Origin: Argyresthia goedartella
Taxonomy: Eukaryota > Arthropoda > Insecta > Lepidoptera > Argyresthiidae
Assembly: GCA_949825045.1 (NCBI GenBank)
Contig: OX463818.1
Coordinates: forward strand, 27,978,906 to 28,042,905
Direction: 5' to 3'
DNA length: 64,000 nucleotides
A program made the translations under genes and the position numbers. The notes below the pieces were generated by a model. It did not search any database. It had not been told where the DNA came from and saw only the letters and a program-made list of their open reading frames with translations. Positions 51,800 through 63,650 of the stretch are shown piece after piece; the stretch's first letter is position 1; every line of letters starts with the position of its first letter.

Positions 51800-54700
51800 C
51801 TACCCTTCACGTAAAATTACATTAAATTATAACAGAAGATAACCCGACCAAATCACGCGACGTATATTGCGCTGCACACGATGGGATACAACTACTTTTT
51901 GGTACCTGCCTTCGTGCCTATGTATATGTATAATATGACTGTACGCAATACAAAAATTGTATTCTTTGACACAAATATATTAATTTGTAAATACATCACT
52001 GACGGAAACAGTGAGGACATCAAAGTTATTATTGTTAAAATTGACACTGACGTAATAGCTAAGTCTTTAGCTTCATTAATTTTAGAATCTGTTATAAACA
52101 GTATAACAGAAGTAAGTAATTGTATAACGGTCACCACAACGATTAGTACACGTACTAAGAAGCATGTAACTACTGACAAGGCAATATGTACAAACGATAC
52201 TATTGTATGTTTAAACTGCCGCAACCGACAATAGAAAAGCACGGCTTAAAGGTAATGCACCAAAATATGCAAGGCTTTTCTGGAAAGCAACTAGAATTAG
52301 AAATGTTTTTAGAAAGCGAAAGAATAGATATAATTTGTATGACAGAACATTGGCTGCAAGAGTGTGCAATGCAGTTCAGCATAACAAATTATAAAGTGAT
52401 CAGCTGTTTCAATAGAAAGACTAAAACTAGAGGTGGTTCCTTAATTTTAGTAAAAGATGGTTTTAAGTGTAAAGAACGAAAGGATATTAGTCTTTCTAGT
52501 GAAATGAATGCTGAAGTCTCGTGTGTTGAGATGGAAAAATATAGTATTGTTAGTGTGTACAGACGGGGCGAAGGAGATTTTGAAGTCTTTGAAACAATGA
52601 TTGAACAAGTTCTTCAACTTGCATCCATAGTTTGCGGCCACTTTAACGTAGATTTACTAGACACCGCAAACCGCTCTATTCGCACTAGGATCCTAGCAGT
52701 ATTTAAGTCTTACAATATGTTCAATGTCTTTCTGGAGCCTACACGAATAACGGCTACCTCCGCTACTTGTCTAGATAACGTATTCTGTGAATATAGTGTT
52801 CACGATAAACAAATAGTTAAGGCATTAAGTTCAGACCACACTGGTCAGATTGTAGTATTTGAAGAAAGTAATGCTATAAAGCCCGTTAAAGTATTGTGTA
52901 GACCAGTGACTTTGAAGAAAATGGAAAAATTTCGTAGTGGACTAGTGTCAAGTCTACCGTTAACACCTTACTGTGAAGATCCGAACACATTATATTCCAG
53001 CTTCTTCAAATCTATATCTGCAGTCTTTGAAAAGGTTTTCAATCTGACAAAAGTAAGAACGGACAAGAAATCAAAATTCTCTGAATGGGCAACAGAGGAT
53101 TTAAGACAGAGCAGGTCCAGACTATATGAATTGTATGAGCAAAAATCCTATGATCACTTTCCTGAGTTTAACGTCTTTGTCAAAAATTATTCTAAAAATT
53201 TCAGGAAAGACTGCCACAAAGCCAAGTGCCTACATCTTAACAATAAAATCAAAGCTTCTGGCGACAAAATTAAAACTACATGGAACATTATTAAAAATGA
53301 GAGGCAAGGTTAGGTCTAGTGAATCTAGTTTTAATTTAAAAGTTAACGACCAATTACTCTCATCAAAGAGGACGTTGCTAACGCATTGGAAAAGTTCTTC
53401 AGTACCATACCAATAATAACAACAGAAGCACTACCATCCTCTTCTGAAAAGTCTTTAGATTACTTGGTTGAAAATGTGCCCCAAAACAAGGATGGCTATA
53501 ACTTCAAGCCAATAGGCTCTATAACTATAGTTAAAACATTTAAACTTCTTAGCATGAAAAAGACTGAAGATTTATGGGGCATGTCGGTTAACGTGGTTAA
53601 ATCAGTAATCGATGTGATTGCACCATACATGGCAATCACATTCAATAGTTGTATAGCAAACGTTTTTCCTGTAGCAAGAGTTTTTCCTGACCTCATGAAA
53701 ATGAGCAGATTAATACCACTTTTCTAATCCGGTAGTAAACAAGACCCTGCCAACTTCAGACCTGTATCTGTATTGCCAGTGTTGAGCAAGGTGTTTGAAA
53801 AGGTCATATTGAGTCAACTACTCTCTCACTTCAATGCATCTGGGCTACTCCACAAAAAACGGTTCGGATTCAATAAAGGCAGATCAACAACAGACGCCGG
53901 AGTAGCGCTAGTAGAACACATTTATAGTGCGTGGGAAGGATCACAGGATGCGGTTGGTATTTTCTGTAATCTTTCCAAGGCCTTTGACTGTGTGGACCAT
54001 CAAACTCTTTTGCTCAAACTCCAACACTATGGTATCAAAGATAATGCGTTAAAATTAATGGAATCTTATTTAATGGAAATATTACTAAAAGTAGATATAA
54101 ACAGATGCAAGTCCACTGGAACCCATATGAATATTGGTGTACCCCAAGGTTCTATCTTAGGTCCGTTCCTGTTCTTAGTGTACATGAATGACCTGCCTTA
54201 TGTGGTGGAAAAAATTACGCAGATTGCTCTATTTGCTGATGACACGAAGAAATTCTAGACGACGCAAATAGTACACTCTCTCATGTGTTAAGTTGGTTCA
54301 ATGTAAACAACCTGTTATTAAACTCAAGGAAGACTAAATGTATCAAATTTTGTTTGCCTAATATACGACAGGTTGAAAGCAGTGTAAGAATAGGATCTAA
54401 AAGATTGGACCTCGTTGAGGACCCAATCTTTCTCGGAATCACTATAGATTCGAAACTTCAATGGGGTCCTCACATAACTAATCTCGCACAAAGACTTAGC
54501 TCAGCCGCTTTTGCGGTCAGACAAATCAGATATCTTACAGATGTTGAAACTGCCAGATTGGTTTAATTTAGTTATGTTCACAGTATTATGTCTTATGGAA
54601 TATTGCTCTGGGGGAGAGCAGCAGATATAAATACGATATTTGTCTTACAAAAAAGGGCGATCTGGGCGATATATCAGTTAGATGCTAGGGAATCATTAAG

Positions 54701-55209
54701 AGAAAAATTCAAAGAAATTAATATACTTACGGTTACCTGTCAATATATATACGAGAATATCATGCATGTAAGAAAAAACAAAGCTTTATTTAAAATTGTA
54801 GGTGATAACCATACAATTAACACTAGAAATAGAAATAGGTTAGCACTACCATTATTTAGACTAACTAAAGTAGGCACATCATTCATGGGGCACTGTATTC
54901 GCTTCTACAATTAAATACCACAGGAATCATTGATCCTTCCTGAAAAGAGGTTCAAAAACTATGTTAAAAATGAGCTGATAAGAAAATCCTTAGACCGAAA
55001 CCAGTACCTGTTGTAAAGTCACTTTAAAAAAAAAGGTATGGGGGAGTTCCTTGCCGTTTCTTTTTAACCCCGAGGCCCACCTTCCGAAACGGTGTAGTCT
55101 TTTTTGTAATAAAAAAAATGACTTTTAGTTATAAGTAAGTATAATTTTGACGTTGAATGAGATAATTTATTTATTTATATTCAATAAAAAAATGACTCTG
55201 ACTCTGACA
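51800..55209 (+). mobile_element. NLR-3: decayed CR1-like non-LTR retrotransposon
   Basis: Endonuclease and RT segments in several frames, then a 3' UTR (ggagttccttgccg, ccttccgaaacggtg) of the type seen in lepidopteran Jockey/CR1-group elements, and an ATGACTCTGACTCTGAC tail at about 55193-55209. Upstream, 51881-52234 is open for 117 codons but has no recognisable ORF1 domain. It abuts the copia remnant. Confidence 0.75.
52186..54914 (+). pseudogene. NLR-3 endonuclease/RT, several lesions
   Basis: 52186-53313 carries the endonuclease (LKVMHQNMQGFSGKQ, IICMTEHWLQE, VCGHFNVDLLDT, LSSDHTGQIV). The frame then breaks near 53310-53390. RT fragments follow: FRPVSVLPVLSKVFEKV, RFGFNKGRSTTDAGV, FCNLSKAFDCVDHQ, GVPQGSILGPFLF and LFADDT. 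A TAA replaces a sense codon near 53725, and the frame fails again just after FADDT at 54240-54258 and near 54564. The C-terminal part (LWGRAADINTIFVLQKRA) ends by 54914. Dead copy. Confidence 0.82.
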
Positions 55210-58200
55210 GGCCACTACTGCCAAGGAGGTCTGGCAAGCTCTAGAAGTGAACTGCCAAGTCAAAGGCATAGTTAATAGATGCATACTACTGGGTAACCTT
55301 GTGAGTTTGAGGATAGAACAATTTAAGAGTATTACTGAGTACGTGACCACAATATTTAGAGTAGTTCAACAACTGAGAGACATCTTTAAGGACCTTGATG
55401 ATGAGCTACTGGTAGCACTTATGCTAGATGTTGAAGATGACGATAGAGAATGTCCACATCACAATTCCGACTAACTACGTAAAAACGAAATTGCTTGTAC
55501 TGGATAGTACCGTCGACATACAATGAGAATGCGTTGATTGTCAAAGGTAGAGAAAACCGTTCAAGGTTCAAGAGTGATTCCACAAACGACAAAGACAACA
55601 ACAAGAAACCGCAGCAGAAGTGTGAGAAGCAAAAGAAAGAGATTAAATGTGTTGCATGTGGAGGACCACAAAAAGCAATAATTTGTCCGAAAAATTCCAA
55701 TGCAAGCAAGGATACACATTTCTTGTTTATAGTGCCATCAAGAGAAACGATGAAGAATGGATTGTTATTGACTGGCTAGCTAACTATAGAGACTTAATTA
55801 TTCCTCAAGAGATTAGTGTAGCTAATAGCCAGAAGTAATATGCGTAAGGTTTGGGTGATGTCGTAAATGATGGAAGTATGCAATTTGGAGTAGAAGAGGT
55901 AATGTATGTACCTACCTGGATTGTCAGCGAATTTATTGAGGGTTGAGGAGTGTAGGAGGGAGGTTGTTGTATTTTCCGAGAAAGGGTGTGATATACAGAG
56001 TCCGCGCAACCACTCATGTCCTGACATGGAAAGTGCTTAAATATGCTTATCTCACAGGCGGGGCGGTACAAGTGGCGGGAGCTTTGTGAGAAAAATTAAT
56101 GTTACATAAAAGGAGAAGCGAGTTACAACTGTAAAAGTGAGAAAAGAGTTTGCAAATTTAAATCTATGATTGCAGAACCTAACTCACAGTTTCCAACCCA
56201 GATGATAACGAGCTTTAATATTATAGACTGGCACAACTCGGATTACCCAACTTGAAGCTGTTGAGAGATGGTATGGCAACAGAAGTAAGTTTCAACAATC
56301 AGGATAAACCACAATGTGAGCCATATTTCAAAGGTAAGCAAACACGCACTCATTTTAAGAAAAAGAGCACATCTAGAGCAAGTGAGGTCCTAGAACTTAT
56401 ACTCTCAGACGTATGCGGTCCAAGTACGGAGTCACACGGTGGCATGAGATATTTTCTTTTGTTTATTGACGATAAAACGAGATACATCTTTATATTTATT
56501 TTCTGCGAAAGTAGAGTGAAGTTTTTCGAAGATTGTTGAATTTAAGTTGTTACTAGAGAATCAAAATAACAAAAAGATCAAGAAGTTTTGATCTGACAAT
56601 GGAAAATAATTCGTTAGTCAGGTATTCAAAGGAAATAGAATTATTAATCAACTAACTATTGATTACTACTCCAAACAGAACTCAGTAGCAGAATGCAGTA
56701 TCCGCTCGCTCGTTAAGAAAAGCACTTGCTTATAAAAAGAAGCAGGCCTGAACAAAATGTATTGGGCAGAGGAATTCACTTACAAAAGCGTTGACGGTGA
56801 TACAATTTGAAGCTTGGACAGTAGAAAAACCGAACCTAAGCCAGCTGAGAGACTGGTTGTAGAGCATTATTCATTTTGAGAAAGCCAAACGCAAGAAACT
56901 TAACTCGAAGAGCAAGGAGATCATCTTCCACATATTACATATAGGCTATGTGATCCGGTGACCCATAAGCTTCAGAAGTCAAGACATGTGACATTTTTCG
57001 AGAATCAGTTCTTCAGTAAATATGAAGCTACAGTTTCAAGAAGAGAGAGACTATCTTACCAGAATTGTTGAATGTAGCGGTACACAATAATCTAAGGCAG
57101 CAGAAACAGAAACTTGAGCTGTTAAATTAACCAGTAGCAGACAATGTTGTTGTGAACAATGAAGAATCGTTCAAATATTGTACCGCAGATGATATATTAG
57201 TAGAAGATGAACATAATCAAGTTGAAAGAGTACACCGAGGTTGTACCAATTCAGGATGAACTGCAAACACCTGAAAAACAACCATAGAGCAGCAGGAGAT
57301 ATCCTCTACGCGAGAAAACGCCTAAGAGATGCAATGACTACATTCTGTATGAAGCCACAGAAGAACACAGTGATGATCCAATTACTGTTGAAGAAGCGCT
57401 CAGCAGACATGATAGAGATAAATGGCAAGACGCCATGCTGAACTTAATACCTTGGAGAAGAATGGCATGTGGAGCTTAGTCAAGAATATGGATTCCCACC
57501 ATTACGCAGTCGACGCCAAATGGATTTTTAAAATCAAACAGGAACCGGGGGGAAGGAAATATATAAAAGCTAGACAAGTAGCTCGTGGCTTTACACATAA
57601 GCACGGACTTGATAACACAGAGACGTTTTCTCCCGTGATTCAACATTGCACACTGAGACTTCTGTTTGCTATAGCTGTTGAGAATGATCTAATAATTGAT
57701 CAAATGTATGTAGTTACAGACAGCATTCTTGAATAGAGACTTGAGAGAGAAAATTTACATGAAGCAACCTAAACTTTGGGCAGGGAAAGGCAATGACGAT
57801 CATGTATGTTTACTCAAGAAAACGCTGTATGGTCTCAAACAAGCACCAAGAGAATGGAATAAAAACTTCATGACGCATCGATTGAGATGAAATTCACAAG
57901 GTCCGCCAACGAACCATGTGTTTATTCCAGGAAACGAGGCAAACATATAATTTACATTGCATTTTATTTAGATGATATCTTGATCTTCTATGACGATGCA
58001 GTTGAGAAAGATATTGTCAAGAAATAATTCAAAAGTAAATTTGTGATGAAGAATTTGGGTAAGTAGATAGCTTTCTAGGAATGAAAATTCGCCAAGAAGG
58101 AAACAAGCTTTGATCAAAGGGAATATGTTCAGAAAATTTTGAAAGAGTTCGGAATGTCTGAATTTAAGACAGTGAAAACACTGCTAGAAACAGGTAGAAA

Positions 58201-58660
58201 ATTGGGGAAACCCCGTGATGCAAATTTCATCCTACCCAAAGATGTTCCTTACCAGAAGTTGATAGGTTCACTTATATACCTAGCTGTTTGCTCAAGACCT
58301 GATATCAGTTGTACAGTGGCATATCTAAGCCAAATCAAGAGTTGTTACCTAATTGAATACTGGAACGCAGCAAAGAGATTGCTGAGATACCTAAAGGGTA
58401 CAGCTTACTGTTTGAACTTTGAGAAGACAGGAACATGTCTGACTGGATACATAGACGCTGATCATGGTGGAGATATCAGTGTATTTCTTCTAGGAGGAGC
58501 TCCTATATTATGGAAAAGCAAGAAGCAGCGTACAGTGGTCGTATCCTGTGCAGAGGCTGAATATGTTGCGATGTCAGAGGCATGCAGAGACATTTTTACA
58601 AAAGCTCTACCGCGAGGTAATCATGGGTTCTGTGTGAGAGAAATGAACTTGTACGCCTGA
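55205..58660 (+). pseudogene. Ty1/copia retrotransposon remnant
   Basis: Colinear copia Gag-Pol fragments on the plus strand. Gag: LVSLRIEQFKSITEYV and LRDIFKDLDDELLVALML. Zinc knuckle: CVACGGPQKAIIC. Protease-like: IDWLANYRDLI. Integrase: CEPYFKGKQTRTHF, LSDVCGPSTESHGG, FIDDKTRYIF. RT: VDAKWIFKIKQEPGG, ARQVARGFTHKHG, LLKKTLYGLKQAPREWNK, FYLDDILIF. RNase H: YQKLIGSLIYLAVCSRPD, TGYIDADHGGD, VVSCAEAEYVAMSEACRD. Stops and frameshifts occur every few hundred bases. No LTR pair recognised. A stretch near 55920-56090 has no copia match and may be a further insertion. Confidence 0.85.
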
Positions 58661-59138
58661 TGGATGACAGCGTGATAGAGTGCTATGTGAGGATGAATGT
58701 TCTGGTTGATTTTATAGCTGGTGATGATTGATGATGATGAGATGCTGCTGAGGACCGCCCAGTCTTCGATTGCGGAGGGGTCACGGAATCACCAATTAAG
58801 ATCAAGATAGGTCATGGTTTCTCTGTCTCACAGATTAACAAAACTCTTTTTTTGACGCTGGGTATTGTTAAATGCCCATCTTTTCCTCTTAAAGGAGACA
58901 CTTCCCAAATCCCGAAAACATATATGTTACGAAAATAAACTTTTCCTTCAATTTGTAAGTTTGAAAAAAAAAACACATATGTCAATGGGAATCTAAATGG
59001 AAAAAAAGCTAAATATATGGTTATCACCAATTTTTTGGATCTACGAGTAAAACTTATATTGATATGGTTCTTCCGTCAATATATATATTCAAAATATCTT
59101 AAAACTCTATGTTTGAAATTTAGAAATTATTTATTATA
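58661..59138. other. AT-rich spacer
   Basis: After the copia remnant there is a short gatgatga-rich stretch near 58716-58742 and otherwise unremarkable DNA. Confidence 0.4.
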
Positions 59139-59281
59139 CACAGTCAGGTCATAAGTTCTGTCACACAATAAAAACTTTTGAATTTAGAACGCTGGCCACA
59201 AAAAAGTTTATTGAATTCGAATTTCGAATTTTTCATGAAAATAAAAATGTGTACTTTTTAGAATTTTCCTCATTTTTAAAT

Positions 59282-60683
59282 ATGGAGTGGACACTTAAAG
59301 AAGACCGTGTCGCAGTTATTGCGTTGCATCGTTGCGGTTACGCGCCAATTCAGATTTTCGACTTACTGAAAAATTTGAATATAACCAAAAGATTCGTTTA
59401 TCGTACCATAAAACGATACAATGAAGACTCTAGTGTAGATGACAGGTCAAGAAGTGGTCGCCCTCGCTCTGTTTTTTTTTTTATTTTTTTATCCATGTTA
59501 CAAATTGTTTTATTTTAGACAATGTTTACGGAGCGATCACGGAAACCTACATGGTTTATGCGTGATCTCTGTCGCTCGCTCTAAAGTAAAGAACCAACAG
59601 ACACTTATTTTTATTGATCCGTCTCAGCAAAGCACAGTAGTTACACATGTTAGTTATTCAAGATATTCTATTTAGTAGTATTTTGTGATTTATGTGTTCC
59701 TACGTGCTCCACCGAGACAGACCTTAACATAATAATTTTCTTTCTTATATCTAAAGTAGTGAACAGCTATTTACATAATTGTGAGTGCGAACACTAATTC
59801 CTAATTATTAATGTAACCGGACTAGAACTCCTAGGACTCCAGCAGTGATAAAAGCTGTAAAGGCGCGAATTCAAAGAAATCCCATACGTAAGCAGAAACT
59901 GTTGGCCCTTCAGATGGGGTTAAGCAGGACCACGGTGAAAAGGGTGTTAAATGAAGACTTAGGGCTTAGGGCGTATCGAAGAAAAACAGGACATCGTTGG
60001 GACGCTTGTTTAATGGACCTGAGACTGAAGAGATGCCGCGCTTTGTTGAAGCGGTACGCGGGAAAAAAGCATCGGGAAATTCTTTTTTCGGATGAAAAAA
60101 TTTTCACCGTGGAAGAGTCAAATACAACAAACAAAATGATAAGGTGTACGCACACAGCAGTGAAGAAGCGAGCAACCGTATTCCGCGTGTCCAACGAGGT
60201 CATTTTCCATCCTCGCTCATGGTTTGGTTGGGAGTCTCTTATTGGGGCTTAACTGAGGTACATTTTTGTGAGAAAGGCGTAAAAACGAATGCAGTTGTGT
60301 ATCAAAATACAGTCCTAAAGAACCTTGTGGAAGCTGTTTCTCATACCATGTTTAATAACAGGCACTGGGTATTCCAACAAGATTCTGCGCCAGCTCATAG
60401 AGCGAAAAGCACACAAGACTGGCTGGCGGCGCGTGAAATCGACTTCATCCGGCACGAAGACTGGCCCTCCTCCAGTCAAGATTTGAGTCCGTTAGATTAC
60501 AAGATATGGCAACACTTGGAGGAAAAGACCTGCTCAAAGCCTCATCCTGATTTGGAGTCACTCAAGGCATCCTTGATTAAGGCAGCCGCCGATATTGACA
60601 TGGACCTCGTTCGTGCTGCGATAGACGACTGGCCGCGCAGAATAAAGGCCTGTATTCAAAATCGCGGGGGTCATTTTGAATAA
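59282..60683 (+). pseudogene. maT transposase copy 2, interrupted and frameshifted
   Basis: Same protein as copy 1, starting MEWTLKEDRVAV. The reading frame is split after RSGRPRSV by the 359-bp insertion and resumes at TPAVIKAVKARIQRN. It keeps the five-A run lost in copy 1 (YRRKTGHRWDACLMDL). It has an extra base near 60117-60121, just after IFTVEES, that copy 1 lacks. The remaining catalytic part (VFQQDSAPAHR, SQDLSPLDYK) is intact from 60144 to the TAA at 60681. Confidence 0.85.
59473..59831 (-). mobile_element. Poly(A)-tailed insertion (SINE-like) inside maT copy 2
   Basis: Relative to copy 1 an extra 359 bp sits between CTCTGTT and AGGACTCC. Its left edge is a T/A-rich run (59472-59491), as expected for a minus-strand insertion with a poly(A) tail. 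No clear pol III boxes or target duplication. Family unknown. Confidence 0.6.
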
Positions 60684-60808
60684 ACTTTATTACCATAAGA
60701 ATCTATGTTTTATTGAGTTCATTTTGCTATATAAATGTTTACATAAATAATAAACATGTCTAAATTATTTCATATTGCACATGTGACAGAACTTATGACC
60801 TGACTATG

Positions 60809-61019
60809 TTCTTCAAATGCCGAATTTCTTTGTTATCTGTTGAAAAAAGAGGTCTGGGACATCAAACTTACAAAAAGATGCTGTTACATTTCCCATGTAA
60901 GTAAATTTTTGTGGTATAATTTTTATTCAATTACATTAGGACTCCAAATTCATTTATTTTATTGTAATATTATTGTCGGATTTCTTTAACAATATCTAAC
61001 CCGCCCGCCTTTAAAAAAA
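60809..61019. other. AT-rich spacer
   Basis: Short gap with nothing recognised. Confidence 0.4.
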
Positions 61020-61386
61020 TCGGATCTGTTGCAACAAATCCTAATACAAAACTGTCCAGCACATTGGACTATTGAAGTCAGAAGCTATATTGACAATTGT
61101 TTTCCCAATTGCTGGATCGGCAGAGACGGGCCTATTCCTGGGCCATTCACCAGACCTGACCCTAATGGACTATTTTGTGTGTGGCAGAGCCAAAGAACTG
61201 GTCTATTCTAACGAAGCCATCACCACAAAAGAAGAGTTAATTTCAAAAATAAGAATGGCTTTGGACACCATGAAAGATGAAATGATGCTTAAAATCACGA
61301 CCACAGAAGTCCGAAGACGGGCACGTGTCTGTGTGAGAACCAAGGATCTCATTTCGAGCATGAATAGCATAAATTTAATTAATTAA
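61020..61386 (+). pseudogene. Mariner-like transposase, C-terminal remnant
   Basis: 61050-61190 reads CPAHWTIEVRSYIDNCFPN and CWIGRDGPIP. After a frameshift near 61130 it continues GHSPDLTLMDYFVCGRAKEL, ITTKEELISKIRMALD and VRRRARVCVRT. The PAHW...SPDL..MD series matches the second and third catalytic blocks of insect mariner-like transposases. The spacing suggests more than 37 residues between the Asp residues, so a different family from the maT copies. CCGGACACCCTGTGTAT near 61870 may be its terminal repeat. Confidence 0.65.
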
Positions 61387-62760
61387 AAAGGCTGTCTAAA
61401 AAGTCTATTTTCTCCCTCAAACTGGTTAGTAGGTCATTACTTCAAGAATGTGTGAGGTATCTACGTCGATAATACCTTGAATGAAAGATCATTAACTAAA
61501 AATGTGTGTATGTAAAGATTTGCACTTAAAAAGCTTTCGCTTGTTTTTGTTAAATTAGATCCGAAAAACGTATTTTATTGATGATTGAAATTTGCCGTGC
61601 TCTTCAATGGTCTGTAAAAACCAATTCTGACGTAGCAGATGAACAAATCAAAATTTATTAGAATGTTTATTAAGTGATTTATTAGAATCAACTGTAAAAT
61701 AATCCTATTATTGTTTGGTTTCGCAATGATAATCACTTAACTGAGAAAATCTGGAAATTTTCTTCAAAAATACTAAATCATCAATAAAAAAATAACGGTA
61801 AGACTTCACCGCATGTATGTTTGGCTCAATGGTCAGTACTAGCTTTAGTTTAATCTTTGCATCGATCTACCGGACACCCTGTGTATATTTAGAAATCGTA
61901 ATTTTTTGCCGCTTCTCTACATTGGACCACTGTGGGAGACTAAGGGCGTAGAATCTCCCACAGATTGATTTTTAGATGTCTTTTAAAAATTGTTGTGTTT
62001 AAGTAATGCAATTCTTAGAATATTGAGTATAATATTATAATTAATATTGTAAGAATTAAGCAGGAATAAATAATTACAAAAGTTATTAACAGCAAGTTCT
62101 GTGTTATGTTAGATTAACCCCATACAGTCCCGTCATTTGAGTAATCTTGAACATTGTAATATCCCTTTTGACAAAGTCGCTTATACATAGTTTTAAATTG
62201 CTCAAATGCTCAAATCTCCAGAAGTATATTTTCGAAAATAAATTGACTATCTACAGTTAGTATGTAAATTTCTTTAAAAACCTTTCTTAAAGAACGCGAT
62301 TGTGTTATCACGATCAACACAATCAAATGCTTTCGACATATCGCAAAAAACTCGGAGATAATACCTGCATCCGTAGTCGATTTACCCCTAGGAAACCGTA
62401 TCAGTCATTACCTGTTGAGGCTAACAGATCAGTTATGCTTAACTTGTTGACTTACCTGGGTGAATCATCATCCAAGTAAGTGACTACTTATGCCACTAGG
62501 AAATGTGCTTTTGTGAGCTAGAAAATTAAAATGTTCGTGAATTATTAAAGCATATTGCTTTTTTATGAAAAATAAAATATATTTAAATGATGATGACTTT
62601 TGATTGAATATGTACTAAAAATAATATATCTTCATTTACGGGCAACATATTCCAAATAGTTTAATATAAAGCTAAGTAGCTGTAAACAAAAAACGATGTT
62701 TTAACTCAAGGTAATCTGTAGTTTTAAAGGTTGTATTTTTTTGTTTACTTAATACTATTG
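61387..62760. other. AT-rich spacer
   Basis: No coding signal. Contains the possible mariner terminus near 61870. Confidence 0.4.
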
Positions 62761-63113
62761 AAAAAAGTGGCCAAATGCAAGTCGGACTCGCCCATTAAGG
62801 TTTCCGTTTTAGCAAGTAATTATGTGACTGGATGTTTGTGTTGTAACTTGGTGTATCATCGTTTTTGTATGAATGACAAAGTTATCTTTGCGGTTTTTAA
62901 TAAATGTTTTATATCTTAAAATCTTATCTTTTAAAATATTTTTTGATTTCATAAAATCGTAAAGTGGTTTACAGAATACATCTACATACCAAATTTCAAC
63001 TGTGAATTCCTAATAGTTTTTGCATAAAGTTCCTGTGACATACGGACGGACGGACGGACAAACAGACTTGACGAAACTGTAAGGGTTCCTTGTTTCTCTA
63101 CGGAACCCTAAAA
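62761..63113 (-). repeat. SINE-like repeat, inverted copy
   Basis: Read on the minus strand it starts ttttagggttccgtagag, has the (GTCC)n-like tract (ggacggacggacgga on the plus strand near 63044) and ends with gcgagtccgacttgcatttgg. Same family as 425-835, diverged. Confidence 0.75.
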
Positions 63114-63339
63114 GCGCCCCGATGTCAACATTGCGAAGTGAAATGATCCCAAGAAGAAGATAATTCGAAAGATCTTTTAACGCATATCAAAAAACCCAGC
63201 CAATAAGGGCTTTAGCGAAATGCGCAATACGGCCATTTCACAGAAGCCCTCGTTGGTCATTCGACTTATCCTCTGTCTATACCTGCAACTACAGAGTTTC
63301 ATACAACTACACCCCTATCCTTTTTCAAACAAACTGCAA

Positions 63340-63650
63340 CTCAATTTCGCCAAATCATTTCATACTTACTTACTGCTTGTCTGGTATTATAATACTTTTA
63401 GGATGTTGCTGGGGCTGCCACCCTAAAGTAATGCATCGGGCATGTATGTTTAGGCACGTACCGATGGATTCCATGCCATCATACGTCAGAGAACGGCTTC
63501 CTTACTGAAGCAGAATGTGTGGCAGCACTAACAACATCCTAGAGGAATGACATCTCAGGTCGGCTCGACAGCCCAATACTCAAACACTGGGTGAGTGACT
63601 CTTTATGACAGTGCGTAGAAAACTGAGCCTGAAATAAACTGAGCTCACAG
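63340..63650 (+). pseudogene. Non-LTR retrotransposon C-terminal ORF scrap
   Basis: LVWYYNTFRMLLGLPP, then in shifted frames NASGMYV and ARTDGFHAIIRQRTASLL. This resembles the C-terminal YNNAFR-LLGLPR-SASGMF-DGFHAIMRKR series I associate with lepidopteran non-LTR ORF2 proteins. Several stops. The clade is not resolvable. Confidence 0.5.

Larger units (their letters stand above)
59139..60808 (+). mobile_element. maT-type (DD37D) transposon, copy 2, carrying an insertion
   Basis: Same termini as copy 1 (CACAGTCAGGTCATAAG at the left, CCTGACTATG at the right). TA precedes it at 59137-59138; the right flank reads TT, so the TA duplication has been mutated or lost. Length is 1670 bp because of an internal insertion of about 359 bp. 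Otherwise nearly identical to copy 1. Confidence 0.9.

Noticed and set aside
51881..52234. 117-codon plus-strand frame just before NLR-3
   Set aside because: Ile/Thr/Val-rich without finger, coiled-coil or SGNH features; probably leader of NLR-3. Not called as ORF1.
55794..56071. Minus-strand frames of 77-88 codons at 55.8-56.1 kb
   Set aside because: Lie across the copia remnant, whose plus-strand reading (EEVMYVPTW) is better supported; the small region without copia match has no identifiable coding motif.
63220..63426. 68-codon plus-strand frame as an independent gene
   Set aside because: Its last third is a recognisable non-LTR ORF fragment and the remainder is AT-rich; treated as part of the remnant.
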